41,224 nt of DNA. It comes from Paracidovorax cattleyae. Its GTDB lineage: Bacteria > Pseudomonadota > Gammaproteobacteria > Burkholderiales > Burkholderiaceae_C. The first letter of the stretch is position 1. Each line of letters begins with the position of its first letter. Under the pieces are notes generated by a model. The model saw only the letters and a list, made by a program, of their open reading frames with translations, had not been told where the DNA came from and made no database searches. Below are positions 28,856 through 38,057 of this stretch, one piece after another. The stretch is taken from assembly GCF_900104515.1 (NCBI RefSeq), contig NZ_FNJL01000038.1:1-41224 (forward strand). Direction: 5' to 3'. The translations under genes and the position numbers were made by a program.

Positions 28856-29392
28856 ATGACCACCACCGACCCGACCCCGGCCACGCGCTTTCCCCGCCCC
28901 ACCCGCGGGCCCACCGCCACGCCCCTGCTCGCCGCGCTGCTTCTTGCCGCAGGCCTGTACACCCAGGGCGCGCAGGCCGAGCCGTGCCGCGCGATCGCAT
29001 CCGTGCAGCAAAGCGGGGTCTCGGCCAACAACAATGCCGCGGGCGGACACCTCAACCAGCACATCTTCGGCGCCACGCCGCCACAAGGCAGCAGCCAGGC
29101 CACCAAGACCCTGTTTTCCAGCGTGGAGGAATACAAGGGTTTCTGGAACAACTATCTCGACCCGAAGAAATACACCGGCAATGCGGTCAATTGTTCCGGA
29201 AAAAGCGCGCACCAGAAGGTGACCGTCTACAGCGTGCTCAAGAAGGACCGGATCGGGGGCTTCAACTGCACCGCCGCGGACGGCCAGGGCCAATGCACCG
29301 CCAAGACGGCCTCGCAGTACTCGAACGTCCAGCTCGATTTCGAGGTAGTCGGCGGCCAGTGGATCCTCCTCACGGCCTATCCGACCAACTGA
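28856..29392 (+). CDS. Small secreted cysteine-containing protein with GGH and TAYP motifs
   Basis: Precursor of 178 residues. A signal peptide of about 41 residues (LLAALLLAAGLYTQGAQA, cleaved before EPC) sends it to the periplasm or outside. The mature part of about 137 residues has four cysteines (44, 113, 138, 147), which could form two disulfides. GGHLNQHIFG (His65, His69) lies near its start and WILLTAYPTN at its end. GGH near the start and a terminal TAYP resemble polymorphic-toxin ribonuclease domains (RNase A-like/BECR group), but the match is by eye. The start at 28856 has AGGGAG 9 nt upstream. No obvious immunity gene adjoins it. Function unassigned. Confidence 0.75.
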   Translation: MTTTDPTPATRFPRPTRGPTATPLLAALLLAAGLYTQGAQAEPCRAIASVQQSGVSANNNAAGGHLNQHIFGATPPQGSSQATKTLFSSVEEYKGFWNNYLDPKKYTGNAVNCSGKSAHQKVTVYSVLKKDRIGGFNCTAADGQGQCTAKTASQYSNVQLDFEVVGGQWILLTAYPTN

Positions 29393-29399
29393 GGCCGGG

Positions 29400-30713
29400 C
29401 TATCGGCCGGCCGCCCGGCGGTACAGCCGCAGCGTGGCCAGCAGGCCGCAGACTGCGGCGGCCGTCATCCACCAGCCCGGCGCGGCCTTGTCGCCCGACC
29501 ATTCGATCAGGCCCGTGGCGACGGCCGGTGTAAAGCCCCCGAACACCGCAGTCGCCAGGCTGTAGGCCAGCGAGAAGCCCACCGTGCGCACGTCCACCGG
29601 CATCACCTCGGTCAGCGCGACGACCATCGCGCCGTTGTAGCTCGCGTAGAGGAAGGACAGCCACAGCTCCACCTCCAGCATGCGGGCGAAGTCCGGGGCA
29701 GCCACCAGCCACTTCAGTGCCGGATAGGCGGTGAAAATGGTCAGCACGGTGAAGGCCACCAGCAGCGGCTTGCGGCCCACGCGGTCGGACAGCGCACCCA
29801 TCACCGGCAGCCAGAAGAAGTTGGACAGCGCCACGCACAGCGTCACGATCAGCGCATCCGTGGTGCTCAGGTGCAGCACGTTCTTGCCGAAGGTGGGCGT
29901 GTACACGGTGATGAGGTAGAACGACACGGTCGTCATCGACACCATCATCATCCCCGCGATCACCAGGCCCCAGTTGGACATGATCGAGCGGAAGATCTCG
30001 CGCGTGGAGGGGCGGTGCTTGCGCGCCTTGAATTCCTCGGTCTCCTGCAGCGAGCGGCGGATGATGAACAGCACCGGCACGATCAGGCAGCCCACGAAGA
30101 ACGGCACGCGCCAGTAGAAGTCGGCGATCTCCTGCGGCACGAAGGTTACGTTGAGCCAGTAGCCCAGCGCTGCCGCGACGATGATCGCCACCTGCTGGCT
30201 GGCCGACTGCCAGCTCACGTAGAAGCCCTTGCGGCCCGGCGTCGCCATCTCCGACAGGTACACGGACACGCCGCCCAGCTCCACGCCGGCCGAGAAGCCC
30301 TGCAGCAGGCGCCCGATCAGCACCAGCAGCGGCGCCGCCAGCCCGATGGTGGCGTAGCCCGGCACGCAGGCGATCAGCAGCGTGCCCAGCGCCATCAGCG
30401 CCAGCGTTACGATCAGTCCCTTCCGGCGGCCCACCCGGTCCACATAGGCGCCCAGGAAAACCGCGCCCAGCGGACGCATCAGGAAGCCGGCGCCGAAGGT
30501 CATGAACGTCAGCATCAGCGACGCGAACTCGTTGCCGGCGGGGAAGAAGGCCTTGGATATCTGCGTGGCGTAGAAGCCGAACAGGAAGAAATCGAACATC
30601 TCCATGAAGTTGCCGCCCGTCACCCGCAGGACGGTGGCCAGCTTCGACGAAGCGGGCGCGGAAGGAGCGGCTTCGCTGCCGGAAGCCATGGAGGAATGGT
30701 GAGAGGGAGTCAT
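29400..30713 (-). CDS. MFS transporter of the metabolite:H+ symporter (MHS) type
   Basis: A 437-residue inner-membrane protein with about 12 helices. The opening [20 protein letters not shown], the loop VDRVGRRKG and the segment [22 protein letters not shown] are typical of the MHS subfamily that takes up citrate, tricarballylate and related acids with protons. Closest in pattern to CitA/TcuC-type carriers; the substrate is not proven. No catabolic partner lies beside it. It converges with the secreted-protein gene, stop to stop 7 bp apart. Confidence 0.85.
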   Translation of the reverse strand: MTPSHHSSMASGSEAAPSAPASSKLATVLRVTGGNFMEMFDFFLFGFYATQISKAFFPAGNEFASLMLTFMTFGAGFLMRPLGAVFLGAYVDRVGRRKGLIVTLALMALGTLLIACVPGYATIGLAAPLLVLIGRLLQGFSAGVELGGVSVYLSEMATPGRKGFYVSWQSASQQVAIIVAAALGYWLNVTFVPQEIADFYWRVPFFVGCLIVPVLFIIRRSLQETEEFKARKHRPSTREIFRSIMSNWGLVIAGMMMVSMTTVSFYLITVYTPTFGKNVLHLSTTDALIVTLCVALSNFFWLPVMGALSDRVGRKPLLVAFTVLTIFTAYPALKWLVAAPDFARMLEVELWLSFLYASYNGAMVVALTEVMPVDVRTVGFSLAYSLATAVFGGFTPAVATGLIEWSGDKAAPGWWMTAAAVCGLLATLRLYRRAAGR

Positions 30714-30785
30714 GGGAGGCAGGAGGCAGCGCCATCGACGGAGGCGGCGCGACCGGAAGTGGACACCCTGAAATTAGAGCCCAAC

Positions 30786-30818
30786 CGTACGCGAAAGCAT
30801 TACGTGGAAATGCGTACG
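30786..30818. promoter_or_regulatory. Paired CGTACG inverted repeat before the MFS gene
   Basis: CGTACGC (30786-30792) and GCGTACG (30812-30818) form 7-bp arms around 19 bp in the 109-bp gap between mntH (ends 30823) and the MFS start (30713). It may be a regulator site for the MFS gene or an mntH 3' hairpin. No T-run follows. Confidence 0.4.
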
Positions 30819-30822
30819 CCGC

Positions 30823-32145
30823 TCACCCCGCCAGCACGGAACCCATCAGCCATACGTTGGCCACCGAGATCACGCCGAACAGGCCCCAGGCGAGCACGCG
30901 CACCGTCCGGCCGCTGGCGAAAGCCCCCATCACCGAGCGGTCGCCCGTGAACCGGATCAATGGCCACATGGCGAACGGCAGCTGGAAGCTCAGCACCACC
31001 TGGCTCAGCACCAGCATCTTGCCCACGCCCTCGTCGCCCAGCCACCACACGCCCACCAGGGCCGGCACCAGGGCCAGCACGCGCGTGATGAGGCGGCGCT
31101 GCCAGCAGGGGATCTTGAGTTGGAGGAACCCTTCCATCACGATCTGCCCGGCGATCGTGCCCGTGAAGGTGGAACTCTGCCCGGAAGCCAGCAGCGCGAT
31201 GCCGAACAGCGTGGCGGCGAGCGCGCTGCCCACCAGCGGCTCGATCAGCCGGTAGGCGTCCCCGATGTCGGCCACGTCCCGGTGGCCGCTGCCATGGAAG
31301 GCGCTGGCGGCCAGCACCATGATGGCCGCGTTCACCAGCAGCGCGAGCGACAGGGACAGCACCGCGTCCAGCGTGCAGAAGCGGATCGCCTCGCGCCGGC
31401 CGGCGTCGCTGTCCTCCACCAGCCGGGTCTGCACCACCGAGGAATGCAGGTACAGGTTGTGCGGCATCACCGTGGCGCCCACGATGCCGATGGCCAGATA
31501 CAGCGCGCCCGGCTGCTGCAGCCGCTCCAGGCTGGGCGCGAAACCGATGGCCACCTCGGACCAGAGCGGCTGCGCGAATGCCAGCTCCACCGCGAAGCAG
31601 GCGGCAATGGTGCCCACCAGCCCCAGGACGATCGCCTCCACCCGCCGGAAGCCCGCGCCCTGCAGGCCCAGCACCAGCACCGTATCGAACGCGGTGATGC
31701 CGATGCCCACGGGAATCGACACTCCGAAGAGCAGGTGCAGGGCCAGCGCCCCGCCCAGCACCTCGGCCAGGTCGCAGGCGATGATGGCCAGTTCGGCCCC
31801 TGCCCACAGGAAACGGTTGGCAGCGGGCCGGTAGCGCTCCCGGCACAGCTGCGCCAGGTCCTTCTGCGCCACCAGCCCCAGCCGCACGCACAGCGCCTGC
31901 AGCAGCATCGCCGCCAGGCTGGCCAGCAGCACGATGAACAGCAGCCCGTAGCCGAACCGCGACCCCGCCTCGATGTCCGTCGCCCAGTTGCCCGGGTCCA
32001 TGTAGCCCACCGACACCAGCAACCCGGGGCCTGCATAGCGCAGCAGCTTCCGGTGGAACGGCAGCCCCGGATCAATTCGGACGGAGCCCTTCACCTCCGA
32101 AGGACAGAACGGTGCGGTGGCGGTGCGCGGCAGCGGGAAGAACAT
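30823..32145 (-). CDS. mntH: Nramp-family divalent metal (Mn2+/Fe2+) transporter
   Basis: A 440-residue proton-coupled importer with about 11 helices. The metal-binding DPGN motif is in SVGYMDPGNWATDIEAGS (TM1), and MPHNLYLHSSVVQTR gives the MPH motif of TM6. Both are diagnostic of Nramp/MntH. The start at 32145 (MFFPLPRT) gives an ordinary short N-terminus. I see no clear MntR, Fur or yybP-type element upstream. Length matches the family. Confidence 0.95.
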   Translation of the reverse strand: MFFPLPRTATAPFCPSEVKGSVRIDPGLPFHRKLLRYAGPGLLVSVGYMDPGNWATDIEAGSRFGYGLLFIVLLASLAAMLLQALCVRLGLVAQKDLAQLCRERYRPAANRFLWAGAELAIIACDLAEVLGGALALHLLFGVSIPVGIGITAFDTVLVLGLQGAGFRRVEAIVLGLVGTIAACFAVELAFAQPLWSEVAIGFAPSLERLQQPGALYLAIGIVGATVMPHNLYLHSSVVQTRLVEDSDAGRREAIRFCTLDAVLSLSLALLVNAAIMVLAASAFHGSGHRDVADIGDAYRLIEPLVGSALAATLFGIALLASGQSSTFTGTIAGQIVMEGFLQLKIPCWQRRLITRVLALVPALVGVWWLGDEGVGKMLVLSQVVLSFQLPFAMWPLIRFTGDRSVMGAFASGRTVRVLAWGLFGVISVANVWLMGSVLAG

Positions 32146-32287
32146 GCCCTGATCTTATGCAAGCGGAGGGCCCGCGGGGGCCACGGGTCGGCTATCGTGC
32201 GGATAGGCCCGGACCCCTTGCCACCTGCCCGGCATGCACGATCGCAGACGGGACGGCATGTCTTCCCCCACTTCTTCCGGAGCTTCC

Positions 32288-32939
32288 ATGGCCCGCCCCT
32301 TCACCCTTCCGGGAGTCGATGCACAGGGTTCCATCTCGCGTCGGCGGACGCGCCCCTGCAGCCTGCGTTCGCCCCCCTCCTCGCGGACGTCTGCCGCGCA
32401 CTGGAGACACGCCACCCCGAGGTGGTGAAAATCGATGTGGATATCGGCAGCCGCGCGGAAGCGCTCGACCCCGGCCAGGCAAACCGCTGGGGTTTCTGCT
32501 TGCGGCACCACTGCCGGGGCCTGTGGGGCAACGACCTGTCGCGCCGCTTCGGGCCCTTCCGCCCTTCGCGCGGCATCGCGCTGGGGATGAACGGCGACTT
32601 CGGGACCGTGCTGGCGGGCTATCTGGCATGCCTCGGCCACGCCGGCACCGTCCGGGAAAGGCACCTCCTGCATCGCGCAAGCTGCTGCGTGCCACCCCGG
32701 TGATGCAGGACACAGGTTCCGGAGAATGGCCATGGTCCCTGGACGACCATGCGCAGCTCTTCCTGCGGTACCACCCCGCGGTGCGGGGCGAGACGGCCTT
32801 CTTCATGGCCGAATCCCTCGAACCCACGGCCGGTCCCGGCGAATTCACCACGCGGCTGCAGGCCTTCCTGCAATGGATGGCCGTGCGGCACAGGGCGTTC
32901 CCGCAGCCACCGCTCCCATCCCGCACCGCGGCCGGCTGA
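32288..32939 (+). pseudogene. Frameshifted hypothetical gene
   Basis: Coding-like sequence jumps frame twice. ATG at 32288 opens MARPFTLPGVDAQG. From about 32325 the convincing sequence is in another frame (FHLASADAPLQPAFAPLLAD, VVKIDVDIGSRAEALDPGQ, NRWGFCLRHHCRGLWG, in order), ending at a stop at 32703. From about 32690 the third frame carries ATPVMQDTGSGEWPWSLDD, FLRYHPAVRGETAFFMAES and FLQWMAVRHRAF to a stop at 32939. Each shift is -1. I do not recognise the family. A decayed single gene or sequencing indels explain it best; two small overlapping genes are less likely. Confidence 0.6.
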
Positions 32940-32963
32940 CGCCCTGCGCCCCGGGCCGGCCCG

Positions 32964-34358
32964 TCATACAGGCCGGGCGACCAGATCGTGGCCCTGCACG
33001 CCCACGATCTGCGCGCGCGTGAATTCGCCCACTTTGAGCTGCTTGCTGATCTTCTCGGGCGGCAGCAGGTGCACCACGCCGTCGATCTCCGGCGCATCGG
33101 CATAGCTGCGGCCCCTGCCGCCCTTGCGGCCCAGCGCCGGGGCGTGGTCCACCAGCACCTGCATGGTCGCGCCCACGCGGCGCTGCAGGCGGGCGATGGA
33201 GACCTCCTCGGCCACGGCCATGAAGCGCGAGCGGCGCTCCTCTCGCACTTCCATCGGCAGCATGCCGGGCAGTTCGTTCGCGACGGCGCCGTCCACGTCG
33301 CTGTAGGCGAAGCAGCCGGCCCGGTCGATCTGCGCCTCGCGCAGGAAATCCAGCAAATGCTGGAACTCCTCTTCGGTCTCGCCGGGGAAGCCGGCGATGA
33401 AGGTGCTGCGGATCACCAGCTCCGGACAGGCCTCGCGCCAGCGCTGGATGCGCTCCAGGTTGCGCTCGCCGCTGGCGGGCCGCTTCATGCGCCGGAGCAC
33501 GTCCGGGTGGCTGTGCTGGAACGGCACGTCCAGGTAGGGCAGGATCCTGCCCGTGGCCATGAACGGGATCACCTCGTCCACGCTGGGGTACGGGTACACA
33601 TAGTGCAGGCGCACCCAGGCGCCGTAGGGTTCGGCGATCTCGCCCAGCGCCTGCACCAGCTCCAGCATGCGCGTCTTCACGGGCTTGCCGTCCCAGAAGC
33701 CGGTGCGGTACTTCACGTCCACGCCGTAGGCGGAGGTGTCCTGGCTGATCACCAGCAGCTCCTTCACGCCGCCCTCGAACAGCGCCTGGGCCTCCTTCAG
33801 CACGTCGCCCACGGGGCGCGAGACCAGGTCGCCGCGCATCGAGGGGATGATGCAGAAGGTGCAGCGGTGGTTGCAGCCCTCGCTGATCTTCAGGTACGCA
33901 TAGTGCCTGGGCGTGAGCTTCACGCCCGCCAGGCCGAAGCCGCCGGGCACGAGGTCGATGAACGGGTCGTGCGGCTTGGGCAGGTTCTGGTGGACGGCGT
34001 CCATCACCTCCTGCGTGGCATGCGGTCCGGTGACGGCCAGCACGCTCGGGTGCATCTCGCGCACCAGGTTGCGGCCGCCCTCGCCCGCGCGCGCGCCCAG
34101 GCAGCCGGTGACGATCACCTTGCCGTTCTCCGCCAGGGCCTCGCCGATGGTGTCGAGGCTTTCCTTGACGGCATCGTCGATGAAGCCGCAGGTGTTGACG
34201 ATAACGAGGTCGGCGCCCTCGAAGGTCTTGGAAGTCTGGTAACCCTCGGCGCTCAATTGCGTGAGGATCAGTTCGGAGTCCGTGAGGGCCTTCGGACACC
34301 CAAGGCTTACCATACCTATACGCGGCTGGCGGGCCGCCTGTGCAGTCGTTTCTGTCAT
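32964..34358 (-). CDS. rimO: Ribosomal protein S12 methylthiotransferase RimO
   Basis: A 464-residue radical-SAM enzyme that adds a methylthio group to an aspartate of ribosomal protein S12. The N-terminal UPF0004 domain has cluster cysteines in [20 protein letters not shown] and TGCLGAR. The radical-SAM CxxxCxxC is [20 protein letters not shown]-terminal TRAM domain of about 70 residues follows. The start at 34358 ([20 protein letters not shown]) matches the family. Upstream in-frame codons to 34478 run into the recombinase remnant. Confidence 0.95.
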   Translation of the reverse strand: MTETTAQAARQPRIGMVSLGCPKALTDSELILTQLSAEGYQTSKTFEGADLVIVNTCGFIDDAVKESLDTIGEALAENGKVIVTGCLGARAGEGGRNLVREMHPSVLAVTGPHATQEVMDAVHQNLPKPHDPFIDLVPGGFGLAGVKLTPRHYAYLKISEGCNHRCTFCIIPSMRGDLVSRPVGDVLKEAQALFEGGVKELLVISQDTSAYGVDVKYRTGFWDGKPVKTRMLELVQALGEIAEPYGAWVRLHYVYPYPSVDEVIPFMATGRILPYLDVPFQHSHPDVLRRMKRPASGERNLERIQRWREACPELVIRSTFIAGFPGETEEEFQHLLDFLREAQIDRAGCFAYSDVDGAVANELPGMLPMEVREERRSRFMAVAEEVSIARLQRRVGATMQVLVDHAPALGRKGGRGRSYADAPEIDGVVHLLPPEKISKQLKVGEFTRAQIVGVQGHDLVARPV

Positions 34359-34379
34359 GTGGGGTGAACTGTAAATAGT

Positions 34380-34870
34380 CTTGTCTATAGCTACATGCGC
34401 TTTTCCGACCCGAGCCAGGCGGCCGGCCACAGCCGCGAGCGCCAGGAGGCCTAAGCGGCGAAGTGGGCGGCGGAGCACGGTCTGCAGCTGGACAACAAGC
34501 TCACGATGCTGGATGAAGGGCTGTCAGCCTATCACCAGCGGCACGTGACGTCAGGGGCGCTTGGAGCGTTTCTGGCGGGGGTACAGGCCGGGCGGATCGA
34601 GGCGGGATCGGTGCTGGTCGTCGAAGGACTCGACCGGCTTTCGCGCGCCGAGCCGATCCAGGCACAGGCGCAACTGGCCCAGATTGTAAATGCCGGGATC
34701 ACGGTAGTCACCGCCAGCGACGGCAAGGTCTGCAGCAGGGAGCGACTGAAGGCGAATCCCATGGACCTCGTCTATAGCCTTTTGCTGATGATCCGCGCCC
34801 ACGAAGAGAGCGATACCAAGGGCAAGCGGGGCAAGGCTTGCACACGTGGGAGAACGCCGAGTTCGCAGTC
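34380..34870 (+). pseudogene. Truncated serine recombinase (resolvase) remnant
   Basis: The frame reads [20 protein letters not shown], an in-frame TAA at 34452, then [18 protein letters not shown] and the resolvase core (SVLVVEGLDRLSRAEPIQ, GITVVTASDGKVCSRERLKA, MIRAHEESDTKGKR). The WENAEF continuation needs another frame after about 34845, so there is at least one nonsense codon and one frameshift. Only about 150 residues of the catalytic domain remain; the large C-terminal DNA-binding region is gone. It marks an old mobile element between rimO and the mod genes. Confidence 0.85.
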
Positions 34871-34969
34871 AGTTGCCTCTGATGTGGCCACTGACGCTGT
34901 GGAGCGGGGCACGCCATGGCGTTGGGCGGCCTCTCCTCTCATCTCCCCGTTTTCAGGCTCTCCTCGGCC

Positions 34970-35665
34970 TTATTCTTGGGTAGGCGCGAAGCTGGATGAC
35001 GTCTTTACCTGCCCGCTCTGCAGATGAATCACTGACTGCGCCAATGCTTCTACATCGCTGGGGTCGTGGGTCACGAGCAGGGTCGGCACCTGTACCCGGT
35101 CCAGCATCTCAGCCAATTCTCCGCGCAGACGGGTACGCAGCTGGGTGTCCAGCGCCGACAACGGCTCGTCGAGCAGGAGCAGCTTCGGCTCGGGCGCAAG
35201 CGCTCGGGCCAGGGCGACGCGCTGCCGCTGACCGCCTGAGAGATGTCGAGGCCACGCGCCACGTAGCGCCTCGAGGTCAAACTGCCGCACGAGTGCGGCA
35301 ATACGTTCGCGCTCCGGCTCGCTCGGCCTCTTGCCATGCCGGCACAAGCCGAACGCAAGATTCTGTTCGACCGTCATGTGCGGGAACAACGCGTAATCCT
35401 GAAACACCAGCCCGATTCGACGATCGCGCGCAGGCAGGTTGACGCCCTGCATCGTGTCCAAAAGCGTTCTTCCGGCCACCCTTACATGTCCACGGGCATG
35501 GTGCGCAAGCCCGGCTATGGCCATCAAGACGGTGGACTTTCCCGATCCTGAAGCGCCGATCAATGCAGTGCGCGAAGTGTTGGAGACGAACTTTGCATCG
35601 AGCACAAAACTACGGCCAGGCGACTCGAGGGTCGTCTGCACATGGAGATCCAATACCGGCATCAT
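34970..35665 (-). CDS. modC: Molybdate ABC transporter ATPase, short form without TOBE
   Basis: A 231-residue ATPase powering molybdate uptake. Walker A GASGSGKST (about 37-45), Q-loop VFQDYALFPHMTVEQNL, signature LSGGQRQRVALARAL, Walker B LLLLDEPLSALD and switch VTHDPSD are present. Typical ModC has about 350 residues with a C-terminal TOBE/Mop domain; this one stops right after the ATPase core. Its stop is about 100 bp from the resolvase remnant, so truncation by insertion is possible, though short ModC forms exist. Last gene of modABC, starting 1 bp after the modB stop. Confidence 0.92.
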   Translation of the reverse strand: MMPVLDLHVQTTLESPGRSFVLDAKFVSNTSRTALIGASGSGKSTVLMAIAGLAHHARGHVRVAGRTLLDTMQGVNLPARDRRIGLVFQDYALFPHMTVEQNLAFGLCRHGKRPSEPERERIAALVRQFDLEALRGAWPRHLSGGQRQRVALARALAPEPKLLLLDEPLSALDTQLRTRLRGELAEMLDRVQVPTLLVTHDPSDVEALAQSVIHLQSGQVKTSSSFAPTQE

Positions 35666-35666
35666 G

Positions 35667-36320
35667 CTAGTGCTTTGCTTGGAGCATGCGGCTCGAGACC
35701 ACCAGGACCACGACGCATACGACAGAGATCACCAGGGTGAGCCAGAGCGCCTGCGCGTCGTTGCCTGCTTGGACGGCATCATAGATGGCTATAGAAAGCG
35801 TTTGCGTCTTGCCAGGCAGGTTGCCGGCAATCATCAATGTGGCGCCGAATTCGCCCATCGCCCGAGCGAACGCCAGCATCATTCCTGCCGTTATTCCTCT
35901 CACAGCCAGTGGAAGTGTCACTCGCAGAAAGATCTCGAACTCACCCGCTCCCAGCGTACGGGCTGCGTGCAAAAAACGGCCATCGACATCTTCAAAGGCT
36001 GCTCGCGCCGCCTTGTAGATCAACGGCAGTGATACCAGGGCCGCGGCAATCACCGCACCTTGCCAAGTGAACATCAGGTTGATGCCAAGCCAGCTGTAGA
36101 GATACTTTCCGATCACGCCATTGCGACCAATAACGACGATGAGGTAGTAGCCCAATACGGTGGGCGGCAACACCATCGGCAGCATCAGCAGCGCATCCAC
36201 AGCATTCTTGCCGGCAAAGCGCCGCTGAGACATCCACCAGCCGAGTGCAATGCCCACCACACCTGCCATCAATGTGGCGAGCAGGGCAATCTTGAGCGTT
36301 AACCAGAGGGGGGCGAGCAA
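35667..36320 (-). CDS. modB: Molybdate ABC transporter permease
   Basis: About 217 residues with five or so membrane helices. Family marks are MLPMVLPPTVLGYYLIVVIG, the EAA loop FLHAARTLGAGEFEIFLRV with TLPLAVRGI after it, and FARAMGEFGATLMIAGNLPG. No ATG fits well. I chose the TTG at 36320, which places the start about nine residues before LWLTLK, where ModB proteins begin, and 16 bp past the modA stop. The frame is open to 36449, but that extension would overlap modA and is poorly conserved. The start is uncertain; the identity is not. Confidence 0.9.
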   Translation of the reverse strand: MLAPLWLTLKIALLATLMAGVVGIALGWWMSQRRFAGKNAVDALLMLPMVLPPTVLGYYLIVVIGRNGVIGKYLYSWLGINLMFTWQGAVIAAALVSLPLIYKAARAAFEDVDGRFLHAARTLGAGEFEIFLRVTLPLAVRGITAGMMLAFARAMGEFGATLMIAGNLPGKTQTLSIAIYDAVQAGNDAQALWLTLVISVVCVVVLVVSSRMLQAKH

Positions 36321-36336
36321 CGACGGACCGCCAGGA

Positions 36337-37101
36337 TCAAGGCTTGGAGAAACCGAATCCGTCGAGGATCTTCTGGCCAGCATCGCTGCGCACGAACGCG
36401 ATGAATTCCTTGCCCAGGGCTGCATTCTTGCTGGCAGCAATCTGCGCAATGGGGTAGCTCACAGGGGTTACCGTAGGAACGGTCAGCGCGATGCGTGTTT
36501 TGTCCTTCTCGATCAAGGCATCGGTACGGTAAACGAAGCCAGCGTCGACTTCTGCACGAGCGACGTAGTTCAGCACCTGGCGCACGCTCTCACCGTAGAT
36601 CCACTTCGGCTCAAGCGCCGCCGTCAACCCGGCCTCCTGTACGGATGCCATGGTGTAGCGGCCGACGGGAACGGTGCTGGGGCTTCCGGTCGAAACGCGC
36701 TTGTAGTTATCGCCTCCAAGATCCGCCAGCTTCTGAGGCACATTGGCTGCGGTGGCCGGGACAATCAGCACCAGTGTGTTGCGAGCGAAATCTGCACGGG
36801 TGCCTTCAGCCAGCAGGTTAGCCTTGGCTGCCCGGTCCATGGTCTCTTGATCGGCGGATGCGAACACATCAACGGGTGCGCCCTGCTGGATCTGGGCCAG
36901 GAGCGGACCGGACGCTGCGAAGTTGAACGTTACCTTGGTGCCCGGCTTCGACTTCTCGAACGCCTGGCCGATAGACTGAAACGCATTGGTCAGACTGGCC
37001 GCCGCGGAGACCACTACCTCCTGGGCGTGCAATGCCACTGATCCCATGGACAGTGCGGTGAGCAGTACTGCTTTTCCAAACCAACGTGTAGAGGTGTTCA
37101 T
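36337..37101 (-). CDS. modA: Periplasmic molybdate-binding protein
   Basis: A 254-residue receptor. Signal peptide at about 1-26 (LLTALSMGSVALHAQ), then VVVSAAASLTNAFQSIG, with the SAAASL oxyanion-binding loop, FNFAASGPLLAQIQQGAPVD and FVYRTDAL. These are the ligand-contact segments of ModA. First gene of modABC. The ATG at 37101 has AGGACGGG upstream. An inverted repeat 17 bp upstream and a TATGAT -10 box imply control by ModE. Confidence 0.95.
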   Translation of the reverse strand: MNTSTRWFGKAVLLTALSMGSVALHAQEVVVSAAASLTNAFQSIGQAFEKSKPGTKVTFNFAASGPLLAQIQQGAPVDVFASADQETMDRAAKANLLAEGTRADFARNTLVLIVPATAANVPQKLADLGGDNYKRVSTGSPSTVPVGRYTMASVQEAGLTAALEPKWIYGESVRQVLNYVARAEVDAGFVYRTDALIEKDKTRIALTVPTVTPVSYPIAQIAASKNAALGKEFIAFVRSDAGQKILDGFGFSKP

Positions 37102-37117
37102 TTCCCGTCCTTGAGGT

Positions 37118-37148
37118 CGCTATTACAGAAGGTAATAGCGGAATCATA
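37118..37148 (-). promoter_or_regulatory. Probable ModE operator and -10 box of modABC
   Basis: CGCTATTAC (37118-37126) and GTAATAGCG (37132-37140) form a perfect 9-bp inverted repeat around AGAAG. On the minus strand TATGAT (37148-37143) lies just before it, so the repeat covers the transcription start. ModE sites known from other bacteria are TA-rich CG-capped dyads of this kind. A modE gene is nearby (38778-39125). The -35 box is poor. Confidence 0.75.
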
Positions 37149-37179
37149 GCAACCGTCGCTTGTACTTGGTTGAAGGGTG

Positions 37180-37356
37180 TCAGCAGTTCAGGAGCGCGAT
37201 ACCGGCGGACACCGCATGGCGTCGGGCCACCATGGACACCGAGTTACCCCGCTCGTAGCTCTCGCGCACCATCTGCAGCTTGTCCTGCAGCGACCAGCGT
37301 CGGCGCCGCTCGGGGCCGACCACTTCCGTTGCACTCTCGTTCTTCGTGTTGGTCAT
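37180..37356 (-). pseudogene. Remnant of an IS66-type transposon orfA
   Basis: A 58-residue open frame. It starts MTNTKNESATEV and has VGPERRRRWSLQDKLQMVRE, SYERGNSVSMVARRH, the HTH start of IS66/IS3-type TnpA. The sequence departs from the family after ARRHAVSA, and a stop follows at 37180, so the recognition half and the rest of the element are missing. It lies between the modA promoter and msrC. Confidence 0.75.
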
Positions 37357-37466
37357 AAACACAGTCATATGCCTACCTCTTATCTTAGGTGGGTGACTGT
37401 GAGGCGGCTTCAGCCACATCGGATACCAATGCACAATTACCGGCATCCCGATACCCCGTCTGCACC

Positions 37467-37973
37467 ATGAGTTTTGACTCGGCACTTCATCTTGACATGT
37501 CAAGCCCGCAAGCCAAGCAGGACGCTTACGCCACGCTGCTCGCGCAGGTGCGTTCCGTCTTCGATGGTGAACGGGACTGGCTCGCCAACCTGTCGCAGTT
37601 CTCCGCGCTGATCTACGGCACTGTCCCTGATTTGAACTGGGCCGGCTTCTACTTGGCCCATGGGGAAGAATTGGTGCTTGGCCCTTTCCAGGGCAAGCTG
37701 GCCTGCGTTCGCATTCCTTTCAGTCGCGGGGTATGCGGTGCCTGTGCCCGCACGCAACAAGTACAGCTGGTTCGAGACGTGCACGCGTTCCCCGGCCACA
37801 TCGCATGCGATTCGGCATCACGGTCGGAGCTGGTACTGCCGGTGATGGTGAATGGTCGCCTGCGCGCAGTATTTGACCTCGACAGCCCGTCCCTCGCCCG
37901 CTTCGACGCAGAAGACGCGCGCGGCCTGGATGGAGCGCTGGCACTGTTGGTGCGGGCCACCGACTGGCCTTGA
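37467..37973 (+). CDS. msrC: Free methionine-(R)-sulfoxide reductase (GAF domain)
   Basis: A 168-residue cytoplasmic enzyme that reduces free methionine-R-sulfoxide. Single GAF domain. The catalytic cysteines align with E. coli fRMsr by spacing: Cys80, Cys90 and Cys114 (offsets 10 and 24), in GKLACVRIPFSRGVCGACAR and DVHAFPGHIACDSASRSE. An extra Cys93 is present. NWAGFYLAHGEELVLGPFQG is also typical. Start ATG at 37467. It lies 84 bp before mop; a shared transcript is possible. Confidence 0.93.
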   Translation: MSFDSALHLDMSSPQAKQDAYATLLAQVRSVFDGERDWLANLSQFSALIYGTVPDLNWAGFYLAHGEELVLGPFQGKLACVRIPFSRGVCGACARTQQVQLVRDVHAFPGHIACDSASRSELVLPVMVNGRLRAVFDLDSPSLARFDAEDARGLDGALALLVRATDWP

Positions 37974-38057
37974 TGACTGGTTCTTGATATCCGCTCTAGC
38001 CATCAGCCTGGTAGTGCCAGCGCGTCTGCCAGAATTCGAGGCTTTGAAAGGACCATC

